A stretch of 64,000 nucleotides of DNA from Entophlyctis helioformis (taxonomy: Eukaryota; Chytridiomycota; Chytridiomycetes; Chytridiales; Chytriomycetaceae). The stretch covers positions 62,001 to 126,000 of the forward strand of contig JAHLKH010000024.1 in assembly GCA_025526915.1 (NCBI GenBank). Direction: 5' to 3'. Positions within the stretch are counted from its first letter, which is position 1. Each line of letters starts with the position of its first letter. This document shows positions 20,793-32,001 of the stretch, piece by piece. The notes beneath the pieces were generated by a model, which saw only the letters and a program-made list of their open reading frames with translations, searched no databases and was not told the DNA's origin. Both the position numbers and the translations under genes were made by a program.

Positions 20793-23700
20793 TCACACAC
20801 CGCCACCACCGCCACCACCACCACCACCGCCGCTCAGCAACGCCATGCGATCGCGGCGGTCCGTCACCTCGGCACGCAGCTCGTCCAAATGGCTGCTCAG
20901 GCTCGCCACGTCGTCGAACCGCCTGCGAGCCGTCGCGGCCACCAGCTGCGTCTCGACCGCGCGCACCTGCTCAGCCAGCACGGCCGTCTCGGCGTCCAGC
21001 GCCGCATACTCGGCTTCGTCGGCCTTGTTGCGGAAGTTCAATCGCGTGGATGTCCCTGCCGTCCCCGCTGCCTTCACCATCGACTGCTGCTGCTGTTGTT
21101 GTTGTTGCTGCTGCTGTTGCGTTGAGGGCATCAGCTGTAGCGTCAGCATGTGCGTCTGGAGGTACATGACGACAGCCATAAAGATCTGGTCGTGCAGCCG
21201 TCGCGTAGATGTGCCAGCCGTCGTCTCTGCCCCTGCCCCTGCCCCTGCCCCTGCCCCTGCCGCCGCTGTCGTTGTCGTGGGTAGCCGCTTAATGCTCTTG
21301 GCCGCACGGTCGAGGTCGGTGAAATGGTCCAGTAGCTGCTTGCGCAGAGCGAGCGCGATCTGGTAGTCCTGGTCGTGCATCGAGACCTGCGGCCGTGTAC
21401 TGTACATGCATGCATGCATGCACGCGTGGTTGAATGGATGGGTTAGTGTGCACAAGCGTGTGGACGACGTGGGAGGCGACAAGACAGACGTACCGCAGAT
21501 CCATCAGCAGCGTGTTGAACTTGGGCAGCGTGTCCTCGATGACGCTCTTGATGCGGCGGATGGTGTCGTAGAGGTCCACGATAGGCGGCGGGCTACTCGC
21601 CGCGTCGCGCGCGTGGCGGCTGTATCGCATCGCCGGGGAGGGGTCAGTTTGCACATGGGAGGCTCCCGGGTCGCCAGGATGAAGGACAGCCGATGGCGTG
21701 ACTTACACGCTGATGAGGCCGTGGCACTTGGTGCATGTGCGGATCTCGCCGACCTTCTCGCCGCCGCTGCCGTCGGCGGCTGCGGGATGCCATGCGCACA
21801 CACGGGGTCAGGAGAAGCGTGCCAAGTGAGTGGGTTGTGACGGTGGCGATGGACGTACTGGCTGGCGACTTGAGATCGAGTGTGCGCGAGCAGGTGCGTC
21901 CGCAGATCAGCCGGCCACACAGCCGGCAGTGATGGCGGCGGTTGCGCAGACCAAACGTGTCACTGTCGGCGGCGCGTCAGCTCCTTCCGGTGCACACACA
22001 CAATCAAACACCAACGCCAACGTCAACACTGAGCTGGCGTACTTGCAGATGGAGCACTCCGTCGCGCTGTCATCGGGTTCCCAGGCGACAACCGACTGCT
22101 CAATGGTCTCTGCGTGCACGGCGCGTCAGCACGCCCTCACCATCCACCCACAACCCAACACCGACATCCATGCAACACGTACGGGCACGTGCGAGCGGAT
22201 TGAGGCTCGACACCGACCACCTGTTGCTCAACTGTGGCGTGCCGTCGCTCATCAACGCCCGCATGAGCTGTGCATACACCGGTCAATACAAACGACGACA
22301 ACATCGCACGGTGCGCGAGACCGCACGCACCTTCTCGAGCCGCTTTTCCAGCTTGTTGGTCTCGAGATGCGCTCTGTCCACCAGCCCCGCGCGGAGCTTT
22401 GCAAACCCAGCCGTCTTGTTGCGCGACACGCCTAAGCAGCCCTGTGAGCACACGGGTCACGGCCATCGTGGTGCGTGCGTGCGTGGCTCGTCGGCAAAAA
22501 CGTACCGTAGCTGTCCAAGTACCCGTTGCGGCCCGAGTAGCACGGCCCACACACGCGGCACCACAGACCACCGACGGGATCGTGGCGCGCGTCCTTGTCG
22601 AGCTTGATCTGGAAGCGCGTGTGCTCATCGCAGAACAGTCGGCCGCATCTACACACGCGTGTGAGCATAAAACACACACAACACACACAACACACGCCAC
22701 GAGTGCCTAAAACCTACTTGCGGCAGTTGACTTTGCCGTTGACGATGCCGACCGACCGCGGACACCCGCTCACGCCGCAACGGTCGCCAGGCGCATCGCG
22801 GACCCAGTGCACACGCGTCACGAGATACTCGCCAAGGATACCGCTCTGGCTGCTGACATGGCCGCTACTCCCAGCACCGATCGCGACGCCCAGCACACCA
22901 GCACTCGCACCGCCCACACCGCCATGCCCCAACGCGTAGGCCGACACGGCGCCGCCCGTCACTTCGCCCAGCAACCCGCTGGCACTCGCCGCCACGCCGC
23001 CGGCACTCAGCGCCGCATGCCGGCCAACCGCCGCCGCGACCGCCTCGCGCACATCGGCGCTCACGCCGTCCACCAACCCCCTCACGGCCTCCTCGCTATT
23101 GCCATTCAGTTCAAACACGCCGCCGCCACTACTACTGCCGCCACCACCACTGCCCCCACTGCCGCCACCGCCGAGGTTGAGGCCGATGCCGCCCACGACA
23201 GCACCGAGCCCGCCGCTGCCGCCCAGAGCGGACTCGGCCATGCGCTCGATGCCTGCACGCGCCCACGACTGTTTCTTGAACGGCGCCGACACGGTATCGC
23301 CGGTGCGCTTGAACCACGCCAGCAGCAGGTCCGAGGCGTCGGGCGACTCGGGCGGGTGCGATCGGTCGATATGGATGTTGAGGGCCTGCAGGTTGGGTGC
23401 GAGGCGGTCTGTTGGTCGGTTGGTGGTGGTGGTGGTGGTGGTGGTGGTGTGTTAGTCACCATGCCGTGCATGGACGGAGCAGGCGGCATCGACGCACTGC
23501 AGATGGGGCACGCAAACACATCGGCGTCCCAGGCGTTGCTGGTATCAAAGGCGGCGGAAGTGGTGGTGGTTGTGGTGGACGCCGGGGCAGCAGGGGCAGC
23601 AGGGGCTGGCACGCCTGGGCTGGCATTGCGGTGCAGCTGCGCAGCGGGCGAGCCGGACGAGCTTGTCGACGACCACGACGTCGACGGCGGCGGAAGCGGA

Positions 23701-23900
23701 AGCGGGTGGCCCATGCTGGCGGGCCGGCTGCCGGTGCCGGTGCCAGACGCAGAAGCAGAAGCAGACGCAGACGGAGAGGCCGAGGACGAGGCAGGCAGGC
23801 CGACCGTCGTGGCGGGCCGGGCGGCACGCGGCGAGCGCGACGGCGACGACGACGACGACGACGACGCGGGGAGCGGACTGTTTGCGCGCAGACGTTCCAT
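20793..23900 (-). CDS. VAC1/PEP7 (rabenosyn-5-like) FYVE-domain protein
   Basis: Ten exons in transcription order: 23900-23460, 23385-22718, 22648-22506, 22431-22331, 22267-22183, 22109-22043, 21962-21859, 21779-21707, 21619-21494, 21399-20793; phases close at 804 aa. A Ser-rich N-terminus leads to a C2H2 finger spanning the first junction (CPICSASM..ALNIHIDRSH, about 135-160), typical of Vac1/rabenosyn. A divergent zinc module follows (CGVSGCP..NCRKCGRLFCDEHTR..WCRVCGPCY). The classical FYVE domain has WEPDD, CSIC, RNRRHHCRLCG and CTKC, so PI3P binding is expected. The C-terminal helices (ALDAETAVLAEQVRAVETQL) resemble the Rab-binding hairpin, ending in a poly-Gly run. It acts in endosomal tethering and fusion with Rab5/Vps21 and Vps45 in known fungi. 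A poly-Gln stretch lies before the hairpin. Confidence 0.92.
23416..23448. repeat. (GGT)n microsatellite in intron
   Basis: A run of GGT units on the plus strand inside the first intron of the VAC1-like gene. Read in the sense direction (ACC) it would encode poly-Pro if retained, but the splice sites on both sides and phase continuity of the C2H2 finger argue that it is removed. Confidence 0.75.
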
Positions 23901-24257
23901 GGACACGTTGTGCACCAGCAGATGTGCAGATGGTGGCGAAGCCTGTGGCGACAACAACAACGAAGAAGAACGAGAAGAACGAGAAACGAGAAGAAGAAGA
24001 ACGACAAGACAACACACAGACGGCGGGTTCAAGTGGTTCAATGGAGCAAGAAGAAACGAACAAACGAACGAATAATGGAACGAACGGACAAGAGGGAATG
24101 GGAAGCGGAGATGGACAGAAGGATGCGCAAGAGTGCAACGGCCGCCGGCGGGCAGGCGGGCGGGCAGGGAGTGCGTGGAATGTACGAGAGGAGCGAGGTC
24201 GCTGGGAAGGGCGGTAGACACACGTAGGAACGACGATCGCGACGACAACGACGGCGA
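23901..24257. other. Intergenic region: promoter/5' UTR of the VAC1-like gene
   Basis: About 360 bases between the PAH-protein stop and the VAC1-like start, both on the minus strand. The sense strand is rich in TTCTTCTCG-type pyrimidine repeats (about 23955-24010), common in fungal core promoters. No separate gene is seen. Confidence 0.45.
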
Positions 24258-26110
24258 TCATGCGATGGCGGCGGCCGTGGGCTCGGACGGCGCGATCCAC
24301 TCGGGCAGGTGCTCGCGCTCCACGACAACAAACAGGATCGCCAGCAGCACGACCCACGCGAGAATGCCGACGGGGATCAGCGCGCGCGGCCATGCTCGCG
24401 ACGGCGGCGGCCCGGCCGTGGTCAGCGGCTGTGCCTCGACATCTCGCTGTGCTGCTTCTGTTCTTGCGGATGCTGCCGGCGTCGAGGGTCCGAGCAGCGG
24501 CTGCCGCTCGCCTATTGCTGCCGGCGCGTCCGTCTTTTTGGCGGCAAACGACGGCCACCACGACGACGATGACGACGATGATGGTCCGCTGTCGCCCTGT
24601 CCGCCCGTTGCGCGCTGCTTGCCCTTGCCAGCAGACGGGCCGTGCGGCTCGAACAGGCCTGTGCCATCGAGCGTTGCATTAGAGTCGGCGCGACGCATCG
24701 TGTCTGACTGCTGCTGCTCCTGCTGTTCGCGCTGTTCGCGCTCCAACTCCTCGCGTGCGCTGCGTGGAATAAACTCGACAAAGCCGCTGATAAGCTCGGG
24801 CTTGTCGGCAAACAGCTGCTTCATGGCGTCGAGAACCTGTGCGCGTCGCATAAAGTGTGCGTCAGTCGGCGTGTGCAGCACGACAGCAACAGGTGCCTGT
24901 GTGCCGTGTGCCATGTGCCAGGGTTGCGTGTGTAGGCGTAGGCAGGACAGACACGCTGTCGACAGACACACGCTTATCGCAGCGTCTGCAAACGTCTGCA
25001 AACACCTATAAGCAACCTGGCAGGCAGACATGCAGACACGCACCTCGCGGACGGGCCGCAGCTCCTTGTGGTAGCCGCGCAGAATGACCAGAAAGTCGTT
25101 GTAGACGGCGGGCTGGTCGGCATAGGCAGCCTTGACGGCATTGACAAACCCAACGGCCCTGGAAAAGTCTGCAATGACGTTGCCGTCGTGGTTGTTAGCA
25201 GCACCAGCTGCCATGTTGGACGCGGCCCGCTGCTGCTGGTGCTGCGAGGCGTGCGGGATGCCGCCGTTGCCCGTGCCGGACGCGGCTTGTTGTTGCTGCT
25301 GCTGGTCGGAGTGCGGCGGTTGTTGCGACATGCGGCCAAGGATGTTTGACGCGGCGGCTGCTCTCACGGTGCTGGCCTGCGAGCGGACCGAGCGCGACGA
25401 GCGCGACGAGGGGTGCGGATGCTTTCTGGCGCGCGATGACGAAGCGTCGTGTGCGTCGTGTGCGTCGTGTGGCTCGGCGTGTGGCGTGGACGCCGACGCT
25501 GAAGCAGACGACGAAGCAGGCGGCGACGGCAGGAACAGCGCAAAGCCGCCCACCAGGTCGGGATAGTCGCGCAGCAGCAGCGACACCTGCGCCTGCACTT
25601 GGTCGCCGCTCAGCCTGTCGGTGCGTTCGTTCGTGTGCGTGTGCGTGTGCGTGTGCGTGTGTGCCACAGCGGCGTGTCACAGAATTCGAGCGTGTCAGCA
25701 ACAACAACAACGATAACAGCGACAGCGGCTGCTGCGATGTCGGCAACAACAACGACGACAACCCTAACCACTGCACCACCACCACTGCACCACTACCACT
25801 GCACTACAACCACCACCGCTGCGGCCACTCACCCGCCGCGCTTGAACTGGCGGATGATGCCCAGAAAGTCGGCAAAGATGGCCGGCGTCGTGCGGGTCTT
25901 GACCGTGTCCAGAAACTCGAGTGCCCGGCTGAGGTCCTGCGACGCCGACGTTGCTGCTGCTGCTGCTGCTGACGGTGCCGCTGCTGCTGCTGCGGTGACG
26001 GTCGAGCCACTGCTGCCACTGCCACTGCCACCGCCACTGCCACTGCTGCCGCGGGTGCTCGCTGTGCTGTTCGTGCTGCCGCCGGTGCTGCCGCCGCTCT
26101 TGGTCGCCAT
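24258..26110 (-). CDS. Two-PAH-domain protein with C-terminal transmembrane anchor
   Basis: Exons in transcription order: 26110-25833, 25614-25044, 24836-24258 (475 aa, all phases fit). PAH (paired amphipathic helix) domains are the Sin3 corepressor modules that bind short helices of transcription factors. PAH 1 spans residues about 60-125 across the first intron (SRALEFLDTVKTRT..FADFLGIIRQFKRGG, LSGDQVQAQVSLLLRDYPDLVGGFALFLP). PAH 2 spans about 225-290 across the second (SRAVGFVNAVKAAYADQPAVYNDFLVILRGYHKE, VLDAMKQLFADKPELISGFVEFIP). The histone-deacetylase-interacting region and PAH3-4 of Sin3 are absent. Instead the C-terminus has a single hydrophobic segment (ALIPVGILAWVVLLAILFVVV) followed by about 20 residues, as in tail-anchored proteins. 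The role is unknown; a nuclear-envelope or ER location is inferred only. Confidence 0.82.
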
Positions 26111-26246
26111 GTATGTTGTTGGAATGAGAACTCGTCGGCAAACCGCGGTTTCAGATGTTGGCGAGCGTGCCCCGCTGCCGTGCCCCGCTTGCACTGTAAG
26201 AAAACAGCAATACCAATACCACCACTCCTTGTATACAATCATGGCT

Positions 26247-28674
26247 TTATTGGGATGCAGTGCCAGCCTTCTTGTCGAGATCAACCGTCCGGCCGTGCTG
26301 CGACTCGGCCGCAATCGCTGCCGTCGCGTACCGGCTGAACATCGTGTCCAGCTCCTGCATCATCTCGGCCGACCCTCTCGCACCCTTGCTGCCGTCGCCA
26401 TCCACTCTGTTTCCGTCTTCGTCGTCCGAGTACACGCTCTCGTTCTCGAGATCAAAGTCGAGCATGCTGGCGTCGAGATCCACGCTCGTGTCCTGGTCGT
26501 CGTAGTAGTCGAGGCTCTCCTGCGAGCCCATGTTGGTAAGCGCTTGCGGCCGCAGCGGCACGGCCGATGCAGCGTCGGCTGTCAGGTCAAGGCACGAGAG
26601 CGACGCCGACGACGAGAGGAACGATGCCACAGACGCCGATTGCGGGTGCATGGCGAGACCGTGAACGGCCATGTCCGTGCTGGCGGCGATCGTCGACGCC
26701 AAGAGCGGTGCCTGCAGTTGCGATGGTTGCGATGGCTGCGATGGCGGCGGCGGCTGTGGAGTCACGGCTTCAATGACCACAAGACCGGCGGCGGCGGCTT
26801 CGGCAAACACGCTGTCGCGCGAGGCCGCGTGGCGCACATCGGTGAGCGACACGGACCTGTTGAGCGTGCGCGACAGACTGGGCACGCTGGTGGCCGGCAT
26901 GTCTTCGAGCAGCACGCCCAGCGGCGACGGCGTCGGGTACGGGTCGTACGAGTCCGACGCGCTCGTGTTGGTGCGGTACAGGCCCAGTACGGGCGACTGC
27001 GTGATGACATCTGCGTACAGCGGCCCCGTGTACTGGCCGCTCGACAGATGCAGCCGCGCGGCAAACGCAACGGGGTCGTAGGCCTGCGATGCGGCCGCCG
27101 ACGGCGACGACGATGACGACAACGACCCTGATCCGGAGCCCGAGTCCTGTGCACCGCGCTTCCACCACTTGCTTTGGCGTTTCTTGTCGGCCTGCGCGGC
27201 TGTGGACGATGCCAGCTGGAGCGACTGCAGCGTCGCCGATACAGACGTGGATGCGGCGGGCGGGCTGGTCGTTGTGCTGGACGCGGCCGTGGAACCAGAC
27301 TTGTCGGCGCGCATGCTGCCCAGCCGTGCAAACGTGAGACCAACCGCCGTCTTGGTGCGGTGCTTGCTGGACTTGGACGCAGGGCCGCTCATCATCGCCT
27401 CGGCCATGGCCGGCGTGGCTATAAACGCCATCGACCGCGGACGGGACGACGGCTGCGCCGACGGGGCACGCGCAGCCATACCAGCCGACGAGATACTGAG
27501 CGATCGGCGCGCTGGTGCACTGTCGAGCGCCGAGCCCGTGTCGGACGCGGCGATCGTCGCGTCTCCCTCTGAATGCCGCCCGCTGCTCAGTGGCACAGCA
27601 AACGACACGGTCGGCACCGACGTTGCCGCAGCCGACGCACGCGCACGCGCCGCGTCCCGGTGTGCCTCCATGGATGCCCGCTCGTCGCTGTTGTTCAAGT
27701 TCCAGTTGACCACGCGCAGGCCGCCCGCGCCGCGCCACGGCCGACCCGCATCCCCGTAGTCCACCGCGACCCACTGCACATTGTCCGTCGGGTCACCGCC
27801 ATCGTACGCGGCCGCAACGCTCGATCCGGTCTCGCCGCTCGACTGCGACATTCCCGTGCCCCGCCTCGACAGCACGTGACTCAAAAACGACGAGGACGAC
27901 GAGGACGACGGGGATGTGTGCGGCTGCATGGGCGATTGTTGCGGCGTTGTGCCGCCGCTTGAGCTGGACGACCCGGACGACGATGTCAGCCGCCGCGTCA
28001 GCTGGTTCTTGCGATTCAGGATCGATGCCGCGACCGAGCCCTGCGCGCTTCCCTGGCCCGCACCCGCACCGGCGCTCGACGCACGTGAAGCATCCGCCGC
28101 GGGCACGAACCCCACGCCGACCTTCATCTCGCTCGTCGATACCGGTGTTGCGCTTGACTTGCGGCCGGATCTCCCCGTCTGCTGCGTGGCCGACGATGTA
28201 GGCACAGACGACGACAGCACGGTACTGCTCGACAGTCCCGACAGCGACTCGCGCGGTGATAGAGGCACCGGGCTCACGTCACCGCTGCCATGGCCGCGTC
28301 TGCCGCCAGCCCGGAACGCAAAGCCGTCGAGACTACCGCCCCGCGCACCGACGCCCGTGGGACTTTCCGCACGACCACCACTGCTGCTGTTGCCGTTGCC
28401 GTTGGTGATGGCATGACCCGAGCGGAACGGCGCCGTGACTTTGGACAACAGAAACGCGTTGCGCGCTTTCTGCACCCACTTGCCGCTGTCCTTGATGCCA
28501 TCCTTGAGGTGCTGCCCAGCCGAGTGCGCCAGCAGACCGTCCAGCGACAACATGGATTTGCGTGCAGGCATCGCGGCAGACGTGCCGGGTGCACCGCCAA
28601 CCATTGAGTGGCGACTCGGTCCCAGCTGTGCATGAGACTGCGCGTGTTTGAGTGCCGCGCCGTCGGTTTCGGTG

Positions 28675-28736
<62 letters not shown>

Positions 28737-30162
28737 ATGGTGGTGGAGGTGGTGGTCGTATGCCGAGTCGGACGTGCGCGTCGACTCGAAGCTGGGCAAT
28801 GGCGACGGGGTGTTGGACCGCACGTGAGGCGACGACGGCCGCGGTTTGGGCGGCGGTGGCGGCGAAAGCATGACGGTGGATGGGGTGTGTGGCGGGATCG
28901 GTGGCCGGACGTCTTTAGGCGGCTGGTACGGCACATGTCCCGTGCCATGCGCCGATGACGGCGGCGTGACCTGCGACTGCTGTTGATGGTCCGCGTAGTA
29001 CGCGTCGCGATGATGCGATTGGAGATGCGCAGACATGATCACGGGTGGTTGCATGTGCTGAGACGCGACTGCCTGCGGCAAAGACTGCATCATGGCCAGC
29101 GTGGTTGCGGTCACAGACACTGGCTGCGTCGGCGAGGTTGGTACAGGCGATCCAGCCGACCCTTGGCTGTACTGGTGCGGGTTGTAGTCCGGGTACGCGC
29201 TCAGCGGCACGATGCGTCGCGGGTCGTCCAGACTCGCCGACCGCTGGCCGCCACCGCCATAGTACAGCGGTGGCTGCAGCTGCGGCTGTGCAATGTACGC
29301 GCTCGTGTACTGCGGCACCATGTGCGGCGGCTGCATCGGCGGCGGCATGCCGACTGGGTAGGCGAACGGCACTGGCGGATAAAACAGGGCTTGGCCGTCG
29401 GCGTACTGGCCCGGCGACAACGGCGGCAGGGCTGGGTGTCCTGGCGGATAAATGTACGGCTGAAACGGACCCGATGGCGGAGTGGGCGGCGGCAGTGGCT
29501 CGCCGGTGCTGCTGTACAGATAAGGCAGCATCGGCGGCAGCAACGGGTACGGCAAAGTAGACGCCGACGTTGTGGATTCGCCGCTGGGCAGCAGGCCGTG
29601 GCCGAGTCTCGGGCTTCTCGCGTTCGCAACAGGAGCCGATCGCGCAGCGCCGCCGAGCTTGAGCGACGACGTGCGCGACGGGAGCCCGTAAACAATCTGC
29701 GCCTGCATGGGCGACGCTGCCTGCTGCTGCTCGTGCACCGCCGACTCGAGAGGCAGCGGCTGTGGCGGCAGCGTGGGCGATAGCGACAGGTTTTCGAGCG
29801 AGTGCGTGCGCACAGGCAGCCGCGACGACCGTGCCGGTGATGCGCCAGACGGCTCGCCCGCTGCCTCGTCGGCCGACGCGCTCAGGTACGGCGAACGCGC
29901 GTCGGTTGCTGTCGATGCCGTCCATGCTGACATGCTAGACTGCACAGACTCGGCGGATGGGTGGCGGACGAGGGTCGGGTACTGGTCCTGGTGTAGCGAT
30001 CCTGGAAAGAGCGGCGGCGGCTGGCTGAGCGCCATGGCCTGCATGGATGCCGATGTGCGCAGATGGTGCCGCGGCTCTGGACCGCCAGAGACTGGCGCGC
30101 TGGCCAAGGCCGAGACCGCCACAAACGAGACTGGCCGCGTCGCGACCGGCGGCTCCTGCTGC

Positions 30163-30193
<31 letters not shown>

Positions 30194-30749
30194 CATGGCC
30201 GCAGCGATCGTACGCATGCTCGCTGTCCACGAGGTCGCCGGCACCGTCTGCACCGCCTGCATCGCCAAGCCGGGGAGGCGGCGGCGGCGGCGGCGTCATC
30301 GGCCGCGAATTCAGGCTGTCCGAGCGTCCCATGGACGGCGGCTGCTCCTCCCACTCGTCTTCGAGATTGTACGCCCGGTGCACAAGCTTCACCAGCTGCC
30401 GCGGCGACTCGTCGTTGCGCCGGTCAAACGCCTCGTTCAAGTGCGAGTACGGGTCGTACGCATCGTCACCGCCGACACCGCCGGCGTTGAAGTCCGCGGC
30501 GGCGTCGGCATCCAGACTCGTGTGCCTGCTGTGGTATCCGCTGCCCATGGACGAGCTGCTCACGCTGCTGCGGAGGCTGTGGGCCGCGCTGATGCTGCTG
30601 CTGGTGCGGGCGTGAGCGTGGGCGTGGGTGTGGGCGTGGGCAGGCGGGGTGTCTGCGGACGGCTGCGGTTGTGCACCAGCGCCGCCCGGAGACAGTTTGC
30701 TGTTGCGGCCCCGGCTGCGGCTGCGGCTGCGGCCCAACAGGTTCATCAT
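26247..30749 (-). CDS. 1,500-aa Ser/Pro/Gln-rich low-complexity protein, unrecognised
   Basis: A single uninterrupted frame of 1,500 codons starting MMNLLGRSRSRSRGR. No known domain is recognised. Visible features: a basic N-terminus, a His/Ala/Thr tract, a more ordered patch near 115-145 (YDPYSHLNEAFDRRND, LVKLVHRAYNLEDEWEE), poly-Pro and Pro/Tyr-rich segments in the middle, a CAG-encoded poly-Gln of about 21, a region resembling an ordered insertion (VQWVAVDYGDAGRPWRGAGG) and an acidic C-terminus with YYDDQDTSVDLDASMLDFDLE. Serine runs and RSxS sites suggest a phosphorylated scaffold or signalling adaptor, but this is inference. The stop TAA lies inside AATAAA (26246-26251), so the 3' UTR is minimal. 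Coding status rests on the length of the open frame and the codon pattern. Confidence 0.75.
28675..28735 (-). repeat. CAG trinucleotide repeat encoding poly-Gln
   Basis: About 20 uninterrupted CAG units on the sense (minus) strand (CTG on plus), within the low-complexity gene, flanked by His codons. It is pure at the nucleotide level, so length polymorphism is likely. Confidence 0.9.
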
Positions 30750-31060
30750 GGTGCACCTTCAGTCGGTTGGCCTGGCGGGCGGTCAGTCTGTCGCTGCAGG
30801 CCGCTGCCACGGCACCAGGCAGCGCCGACTTACAGAACAAAGGCTGCGTGTGCAAGTAAGCGTGCAAGCAGGCAGAGTGCGTCTATTCTAAGGGCTGGCT
30901 GTTGCTGCCGTCGTCGCTGTCGTTGCTTCGCCTGTGTGCTGGTGAAGCGGCTCTTGGAGCGAACCCGTGCACCAACAGCAGTGCCACTGGCGGCCAGCGA
31001 TTGGCCCGCGCGTGCAAATTTGTGAAACGAACGAAGGGCCGGTCGGCGCGGGGGTCGCGC
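30750..31060. other. Intergenic region, nothing recognised
   Basis: About 310 bases between the start of the minus-strand low-complexity gene and the left edge of the 7TM fragment. It should contain the promoter of the former. No coding sequence or repeat is convincing. Confidence 0.45.
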
Positions 31061-31524
31061 TCTGCGATCTTGGTCGCTTCGCAAACGACCCGGGACTCGC
31101 CGAGTACGCTGCCAGAAACTTCATAACGTCCAATGTCACGTACGTTGCTGTTGATCTTGGCAGCATCCTCCTCGACACGTACATCCTGGTTGCGACATGG
31201 CAAGTGTACTTTTCCACGCTCGCCAAGCGCAACCTGCTCTCGTGGCCCAACTACACTCGTGCCATCCTCTCGCTCGGCATCTCGGTCGTCCTGACAATCA
31301 CGGAAATGTTCCTCTTCAACTCGGGTCTTGACCCCAACTGGTCGTTCTACACGACGTTCTTTGCGACCCGCATCATGCTCGCCGAGGTGTTCCACTCGGG
31401 ACTCACCAAATGCCGCATCGTGCGCAACTCTGTCACGGCCAATGATCTCAAGAATGACAGCAGCAGCTCGGGCTCAAGCGCTCGAGCATCCACATCGGCC
31501 CGCTCGGTCAACACCATGAAGTGA
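31061..31524 (+). pseudogene. 5'-truncated, chimeric copy of the 7TM family
   Basis: The frame encodes only the last ~155 residues of the family (from CDLGRFANDPGLAEYAARNF to a stop at 31524), covering TM5-TM7 and the tail. From 31061 to about 31398 it is nearly identical to intact copy 2 (33567-33904). After the codons for VFHSG it switches to the sequence of copy 3, including the tail KNDSSSSGSSARASTSARSVNTMK and 3' flank. TM1-TM4 and a start codon in context are missing, and homology begins abruptly after a short unrelated sequence. This is a recombinant fragment and is unlikely to make a functional seven-TM protein. Confidence 0.82.
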
Positions 31525-32001
31525 TCTTGCCATCGCCCTCATCCTCACCCTCGCCCTCGCCATCACCTTCGCCCTCATCCGCATCGTCGCACTCGTCTTG
31601 TATCGCGTTGTCCACTCATGCCTCCCCCTCCATTCTCCTCCACCTTCCTCTATACGGGTTCATAAAGTTCTCCCTTTCACTCTGATTCTGATGGCACTTG
31701 ATACCGACTGCTCTGCTTACTGGATGCTGCTTTCATGCATCAGATCCCCGCACAAGACTCGCTCGAGACCCGTTTGGCACTGCGTTTGGTGCTCGCGATG
31801 ACGTCACGCCTGGTGGCATTGTCTCCGTTGCGCCAACGTCATCCAGGCTAGCGTTTTCCGTTTGCCGCATAAAAGTGCAGTTTGGAGTGATCCAACCCAC
31901 AGACGCGTCCTTGACCGCCATTGTCATACACCTTGTTATCCTGGAGCCACCTTGGCTGACATTTGACTGCCAACACTCAATACGCACAAGTAGAGATCAG
32001 A
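31525..32001. promoter_or_regulatory. Duplicated 477-bp spacer with CRE palindrome
   Basis: Non-coding spacer upstream of 7TM copy 1, with its twin at 35416-35892 upstream of copy 4. A CT-rich stretch follows the upstream stop. TGACGTCA, a perfect CRE, lies at 31799-31806 (twin 35690-35697), about 200 bp before the start codon, in GATGACGTCACGCC. It also holds an AATAAA-poor 3' UTR for the gene on its left. Confidence 0.55.

Noticed and set aside
28608..28958. Plus-strand frame with poly-Leu/Ala
   Set aside because: This is the antisense of the CAG poly-Gln tract in the low-complexity gene, with no splice or domain support.
31598..31801. Short identical open frames in both duplicated spacers (also 35489-35692)
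   Set aside because: Identity reflects the duplication, not selection; there is no start context, no domain and no third copy.
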